Shown: in pieces, positions 59,516-64,000 of the stretch
Position numbering within the stretch: position 1 is the first letter of the stretch
How the letters are laid out: every line of letters starts with the position of its first letter
Source of the DNA: Desmodesmus armatus
Taxonomy: Eukaryota > Chlorophyta > Chlorophyceae > Sphaeropleales > Scenedesmaceae
Direction of reading: 5' to 3'
DNA: 64,000 bases
Assembly (NCBI GenBank): GCA_007449985.2
Contig: VIIQ02000033.1
Span: forward strand, 434,001 to 498,000
Notes under the pieces: model-generated
Told to the model about the DNA's origin: nothing
What the model saw: only the letters and a program-made list of their open reading frames with translations
The model's database searches: none
Position numbers and translations under genes: made by a program

Positions 59516-62482
59516 CCGCGCAGACCCCCGCTTGACGGACTACGACCTGCTGCTCACCAACCTGTCGGACCTGCAGCAGGGCAAGGCAGCAGATGTGAGT
59601 GGCCGCTGCTCTGCGCTTCGATCAATGACTTTGATCAGTGCAGTATGGAGAGTGCGCTGTGCTAGTTCCAGCGGCCTCACTGTGCAATGGGCCACCTCAT
59701 GTGGTGGCTGCTGCCCTGCGCTTGGGGGTTGCATGCGTTGTGCGGGTTTTAGCGCTGGTGTGAACCAGGTCACCTCATGTGGTGGCTGGTGTTGCAATTC
59801 CTCGGTTTGTGCCGGTCACACATGTGTTGGTTGGCAGTAGCACGCTCCAAGGGCACTCACTCTCTCCCAACAGCAGGAACATAGTGCAGGCATCCTTAAT
59901 CAGCCCTGCAGCTGGTGCTCACCAACTTGTCAGACCTGCAGCAGGGCAAGGCAGCTGATGTGAGTGTGCTGCTGCACTGCGCTTGGGGGTTGCGTGCGTT
60001 GTGCTGGTGTTAGCAGCATCACTGTGAACTGGGTCAGCTCACGTTGTGGATGGTGTGTCGATTCCTCGGTTCGTGCCGGTCACACATGTGTTGGTTGGCA
60101 GTAGCAAGCTTTGAGGGCACTCACTCTCCCAACAGCAGGAACACAGTGCAGGCCTTCCCTTATCAGCCCTGCAGCTGGTGCTCACCAACTTGCCAGACCT
60201 GCAGCAGGGCAAGGCAGTAGATGTGAGTGGCTGCTGCTGCACTGCGCTTGGGGGGTGCGTGCGTTGTGCTGGTGTTAGCAGCGTCACTGTGAACTGGGTC
60301 AGCTTACGTGGCGGCTGGTGTTTTGATTCTCCGGTTCGTGCCGGTTTTATGTGCTGATGGCAGTAGCGCATGCCAAGGGCACCTACTCTCTCCCAACAGC
60401 AGGGAGGCAGTGCAGGCCTTCCTCAACATTGTGCACCCAATTAGCACCACCATCATCCACCACCACCGGCCCTATAAGCCGTGCAGATCTCGCTGCAACA
60501 ACAGCTGGCAAGGCAACGGCCGGTACTGGTGCTGGCAGCGGTACAGGGCTGACTGGGCGGGTGACCGAGTTTCACGGGGACCACCCTTGCAGGTGCCCAT
60601 GTACGACTCCAAGGCCCAGTGCCAGTTACATGTGCTGGTGGCAGTAGCACACTCTGAAGGGCACTCACTCGCTCCGCCACCCACCCACCACCCCCCCCCC
60701 CCACCCCCCACCCCCACCGCCATGTCCCCCCCCCCCCACACACACACACTCACCCTCGCCCCCCCCCCCACCCTTGCAGGTGCCCATCTACGACTTCAAG
60801 GCCTCTGCGCGTGTGGGGTTCACCAGGCTGGAGGTGCCTGAGAGCAGGGTGGTCATCATAGAGGGCATCTACGCACTCAGCGAGCGGCTAAAACCCCTGC
60901 TGGACCTACGGGTCAGCATCACAGGTGTGTGCGGTTTGATCAGGTCTTGTATACTCCTGCTACAGCTCTATGCAGCCATCTGCAGCATGCAGCTAAGTTG
61001 GGAACTGCCAGTACCTTGCAAGCGTCATGTGTTCAGTTGGCATGCATCCAGTTGCATAGCAACCACTCGTCATGTGTGCTGAACCCCGCTCCCAACTCTT
61101 GCATGGTTGCATGTTAGGTTGTTTCACCAACCCAACTCTTGCATGGTTTGCATGTTAGGTGGTTTCACCAACGTGACACTTGCTGCGGCTGCCTGCCCGC
61201 CTGCCTGCCTGCTTGCCTGCCTTTCTGCCTGCCTTTCTGCCCGCCTGCCTGCCCGCCTGCCTGTGCGCCCGCCCGCCCTGCCCGCCTGCTTGTGCTGCCA
61301 GGTGGTGTCCACTTTGACCTGGTCAAGCGGGTGCTGAGGGACATCAGCAGGAGTGGGCAGGGGCCAGAGGAGATCATCCAACAGGCAAGACCAAGCGCTG
61401 ATGCGCCTGCATGTTGGTGTCTGCTGCTGTGTGATGCTGAGACAAGAGAGCCTCACACGGCAGCCAAGAGCATCGTTCTGCTTGCGCCCGACAGCGTGTT
61501 CTGCTGATGTGCTGACATCAGCATGCATGACCGTTGGCACGACTGCTTGAAGACCCATGCTGCTGCTGCTGCTGCTGCTGCTGCTGTACAGATCACGGAC
61601 ACTGTGTACCCCATGTACAAGGCATTTATTGAGCCGGACCTCAAGGCTGCACAGCTGAAGATCCATAACAGGTGACTGTTACAGCGACAGTGAATGTCAC
61701 AGTTGCGCAAATATGGCGTCCGTGTACCCGACCAACTTGTGTCAAGTTCGCATCTGCACAGTTCTGCGAGCATCTTGAATGCCGCCAACACACCAAAGGC
61801 TCCACAATGGCACACCTGCACCACATGAAACGGCGCTGCACGTCCCGTCAGGTCTGCCGCCCTGATGGGGGTGCCACGCTGCACACGACCTGGGATAGGG
61901 GGGGGGTCAACCCCAGTGGTGCTGCGTGCCGGCTCCCCAAAAGGCAAGGGTTTCTCGCACCCAGAGCTGCTGTTAGGAGAGACAGGAGTAGAGTACTCCT
62001 GTCTTTCCCAACAGCAGCTGTGGGTGCAAGAAACCCTTGCCTTTTAGGCAGCCGGCACGCAGTACTCTACTCCTGTCTTTTCCCAACAGCAGCTCTGGGT
62101 GCGAAACACCCTTGCCTTTCAGGCAGCCGGCACGCAGTACTCTACTCCTGTCTTTCCCAACAGCAGCTCTGGGTGCGAGAATGCAGTGGTGGCACCACTG
62201 GAGTTGAACCCCTGCCCTCACCCCCTTGCAAAATCCACCCACCACCACTGCTGCGCCCCCCACCTCTGCTCCCTCCTGCTTTCACCTCATGAATGCTCTC
62301 CCCCTTGTCGCCCCCTGTTTGCTGCCCCGCGCCCCCCCCCCTGCTTGCTTCCCTCCCCATCGCCCCCTGTTTGTGTGTTCAGTTTCAACCCCTTCACTGG
62401 CTTCATGAATGCCACACACATCTTGAAGGCCCCTCGGGACAAGAGCCTCTCGCAGCAGGCAGTGGTGGCCGTTCTGGGGGTA

Positions 62483-62514
<32 letters not shown>

Positions 62515-64000
62515 CAAAGGGGCTAAGGGTCGGGTGCAGAGTGTGTTGTGAGCCTGCGGTGGCATTGTTGGGGGTAAGTCAGGCGGGGAAAGGGCGTCTT
62601 TCCCCGCCTGGCTTGCCAGGTGCAGTGTGCGGTTTGAGCTGCCTTGATGGCCTGAAGGTCCCTCGGGACAAGAGCCTCTCACAGCAGGCAGTGGTGGCAG
62701 TGCTGGGGGTGAGTGGAGGCAAGCAATTGGGGTGGAAGGGTCTGGTGCAGAGTGCGGTTTGAGCCTGCGGTGGCCTGGGGGTAGAGGGGAACAAGCAAGT
62801 CGGGGGAAGGGCCAGGTGCAGGTTGCGGTTGGATCCTGCCCCTGCAAGGCCATGCCACAGCTTGTCACAGTGAGGCATGGAAAAATGCCTAACCCTGACA
62901 AGCTGTGGCATGGCCTTGCAGGAGCAGGATCAAAGCGTGTACGTTTGCTATACGTTCAGAAACCGGGCCTTGCCAAGCACGCTGCAACATGTCCGAAAGC
63001 GTATATGTCTAATGTGTACACGGCCCATTCTCTCGTCCATCCCCTCCCCCCCCCCTACACACACAACCTGTTCACCGCCAGGGAACGCCCTTGATTTCCG
63101 TACTTGCGTCATTGTTTGACTGTCCTTGTAGCATGGATCCTAGTGAGCATGCATGAGTACGCATGCACTCCCTCTGCTAACACACTGCAGGAGGGTGCCC
63201 TGACCAAGACCGAGGCTGAGATGTGTGACATCCACCTGCTGCCCCCCAACGAGGACCCTGAGACCTGCGCCAGCTGGCTGCGCATGCGCAACAGGGACGG
63301 GCGCTACACACTCATGTTTGAGGAGTGGGTCACAGAGGGAGACTTCATCATCAGCCCAAGGTAACCATCTGTTGTGTGCCGGGAGCATCTGTTGTGTTGA
63401 CGATGATGCAGGAGGAGTGTGGGGCTGAGACGTGATGATGGCCGCTTCACATGCATGCGGTCCACCCAACGTGTTGCAAAAAAACATGTTCTCTGCAAAT
63501 GACTGTGCTGTGCATCAGGGAAGAGCTCACATGTTCATGGCAACACAACCTTCTTTTTCTTCCCCACGCAGGATCCAGTTTGAGGTCAGTGTGCGTGTGC
63601 TGGGTGGTCTGATGGCCTTGGGCTATGAGATTGGCACCGTGATGCGCCGCACCAGCACACTCATGACATCCAGCTCAGGGGACCTGACAGTCAAGTTTGA
63701 TGACGTCGAGCACCTGGGCAAATATGTGCAGGTGGGAATGGTGCTTGTGTTGTGAGGGTGGTGTACTGCTGTAATGTTATTGCTGGGACACTGCGTATGT
63801 GTGCAGCGCCAATTTCTCGATGTTACTTGTGATAGCTTGTGCTGGGGTTAAGTACATATGTACATATGCATGCTGGGGTACACTCATGACATCCAGCTCA
63901 GGGGACCTCACCGTCAAGTTTGATGACGTCGAGCACCTGGGCAAATATGTGCAGGTGGGAATGGGGGCTTTTCGGGCAGGTAGGAATGCAGGCTTGGCGT
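57529..64000 (+). CDS. TTM1/TTM2-type uridine-kinase/CYTH domain protein (partial, cut at right edge)
   Basis: This is a close relative of plant triphosphate tunnel metalloenzymes TTM1/TTM2, which combine a uridine-kinase-like P-loop domain with a CYTH domain and act as phosphatases of pyrophosphate-type substrates. Exons: 57529-57579, 57879-57980, 58395-58508, 59066-59150, 59524-59594, 60780-60924, 61302-61384, 61592-61671, 62383-62479, 63191-63360, 63572-63731. All are in phase, giving 386 codons so far. Marks: Walker A GASGSGKT (about residues 77-84); VISMDNYNDSSKVVD; DPRLTDYDLLLTNL; VPIYDFKASARVGF; IIEGIYALSE; GGVHFDLVKRVLRDI; YPMYKAFIEPDL; and the CYTH segment LRMRNRDGRYTLMFEEWVTE plus FEVSVRVLGGLMALGYEIGT. 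The C-terminal part lies beyond the window. The intron after 61384 uses a GC donor. Five of its introns carry copies of adjacent exon edges. Confidence 0.95.
58527..58712 (+). repeat. Copies of the 3' edge of TTM exon 58395-58508
   Basis: The GCAGCGGCAAGACGGC-donor segment, which encodes the Walker A lysine region, recurs at about 58531-58575 and 58612-58656 and, shorter, near 58698. The second copy keeps SGKTAFSAR and a GGTACATAT donor-like end. All lie in the intron directly downstream of the true exon. Confidence 0.88.
59461..59523 (+). repeat. CTG run abutting a TTM acceptor
   Basis: About 18 CTG units with one interruption end in GCCGCGCAG, the acceptor of exon 59524-59594. The run takes the position of the polypyrimidine tract. 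A shorter one (61559-61587) does the same for exon 61592-61671. Confidence 0.9.
59595..60420 (+). repeat. Tandem array with copies of TTM exon 59524-59594
   Basis: A unit of about 262 bp containing the exon's 3' part (LVLTNLSDLQQGKAAD plus the GTGAGTG donor) is repeated at about 59905-59960 and 60171-60222. A third, more altered segment extends to about 60420. Intron sequence, including TCTCCCAACAGCAGG, is copied along with the exon part. Confidence 0.9.
60587..60625 (+). repeat. Copy of the 5' edge of TTM exon 60780-60924
   Basis: The acceptor and first codons (VPMYDSKAQCQ versus VPIYDFKASAR) are copied about 190 bp before the true exon, separated by a poly-C/CACA tract. The copy lacks the rest of the exon. 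Confidence 0.85.
61923..62190. repeat. Long inverted repeat with one arm tandemly repeated
   Basis: A left arm of about 68 bp (61923-61990, containing GGCAAGGGTTTCTCGCACCC) faces a near-complementary right arm that begins three bases later. The right-arm sequence (containing TCCCAACAGCAGCTCTGGGT) is then repeated two more times to about 62190. The element lies in the intron between TTM exons 61592-61671 and 62383-62479 and could form a strong hairpin in RNA. Confidence 0.88.
62550..62712 (+). repeat. Copies of the 3' edge of TTM exon 62383-62479
   Basis: The segment encoding VPRDKSLSQQAVVAVLG with a GGTGAGT donor is copied at about 62655-62712. A shorter piece (GGCATTGTTGGGGGTAAGT) lies near 62560. 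Both are downstream of the true exon, after a poly-G tract. Confidence 0.88.
62832..62931. other. 36-bp inverted repeat (long hairpin) in a TTM intron
   Basis: Arms 62832-62867 and 62896-62931 match in 35 of 36 positions (each includes CAAGGCCATGCCACAGCTTG or its complement). The 28-base loop contains a smaller palindrome, AGGCAT/ATGCCT. It may be a miniature foldback element or a small-RNA precursor. Confidence 0.9.
63878..63957 (+). repeat. Copy of the 3' half of TTM exon 63572-63731
   Basis: About 78 bp encoding TLMTSSSGDLTVKFDDVEHL to YVQ, with the same GTGGGAATG donor, is repeated about 230 bp downstream of the true exon. It has only a single silent-type change. It could be an echo, or the window edge may hide a larger tandem duplication. 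Confidence 0.9.

Overview
The window is nuclear DNA of a green alga, most likely a chlorophyte of the Chlamydomonadales (volvocine or Haematococcus type). The evidence is dense GT-AG introns of about 60-900 bp, plant- and alga-type proteins, interstitial TTTAGGG telomere-type repeats, CTG/CAG runs and long poly-C/poly-G tracts. The order is inferred from these traits and the species is not established. No prokaryotic, organellar, rRNA, tRNA or CRISPR feature was seen.

Layout: 925-993 (-) is a signal-peptide exon of a partial gene. 3062-10517 (+) is a complete 16-exon uric acid/xanthine permease of the NAT/NCS2 family. 13867-19655 (-) is an ISS1/VAS1-type aromatic/methionine aminotransferase with one apparent frameshift. 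20571-24167 (-) is an unknown, probably mitochondrial acidic protein. 24647-30125 (+) is an unknown coiled-coil protein. 30647-33952 (+) is an unknown protein. 35037-40373 (-) is a 10-exon transporter of the ATP/ADP-translocase-like branch of the MFS. 42503-52283 (-) is a complete 20-exon secreted collagen-like protein. 55537-57101 (-) is a small mitochondrial PPR-like protein. 57529 to the right edge (+) is a TTM1/TTM2-type uridine-kinase/CYTH phosphatase, cut by the window end. Three gene pairs are divergent with short shared upstream regions (24168-24646, 57102-57528, and a longer one at 994-3061).

The genes do not form one pathway. They cover purine uptake, amino-acid/auxin-type transamination, organelle functions, extracellular matrix and nucleotide/polyphosphate chemistry.

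Two things stand out. First, the collagen-like gene encodes about 106 uninterrupted Gly-X-Y triplets. They are spread over 13 small exons whose lengths are all multiples of 9 bp, and every junction splits a glycine codon after its first base. Second, introns of five genes contain truncated, diverged tandem copies of the edges of their own neighbouring exons ('exon echoes'), often with the splice site attached and embedded in poly-G/poly-C or CACT/CTG repeats. These echoes create many decoy splice sites and are the strongest candidate here for an undescribed genome-level process.

Exon models were built by eye from splice consensus, reading phase and protein-family knowledge. No search or transcript data was available.
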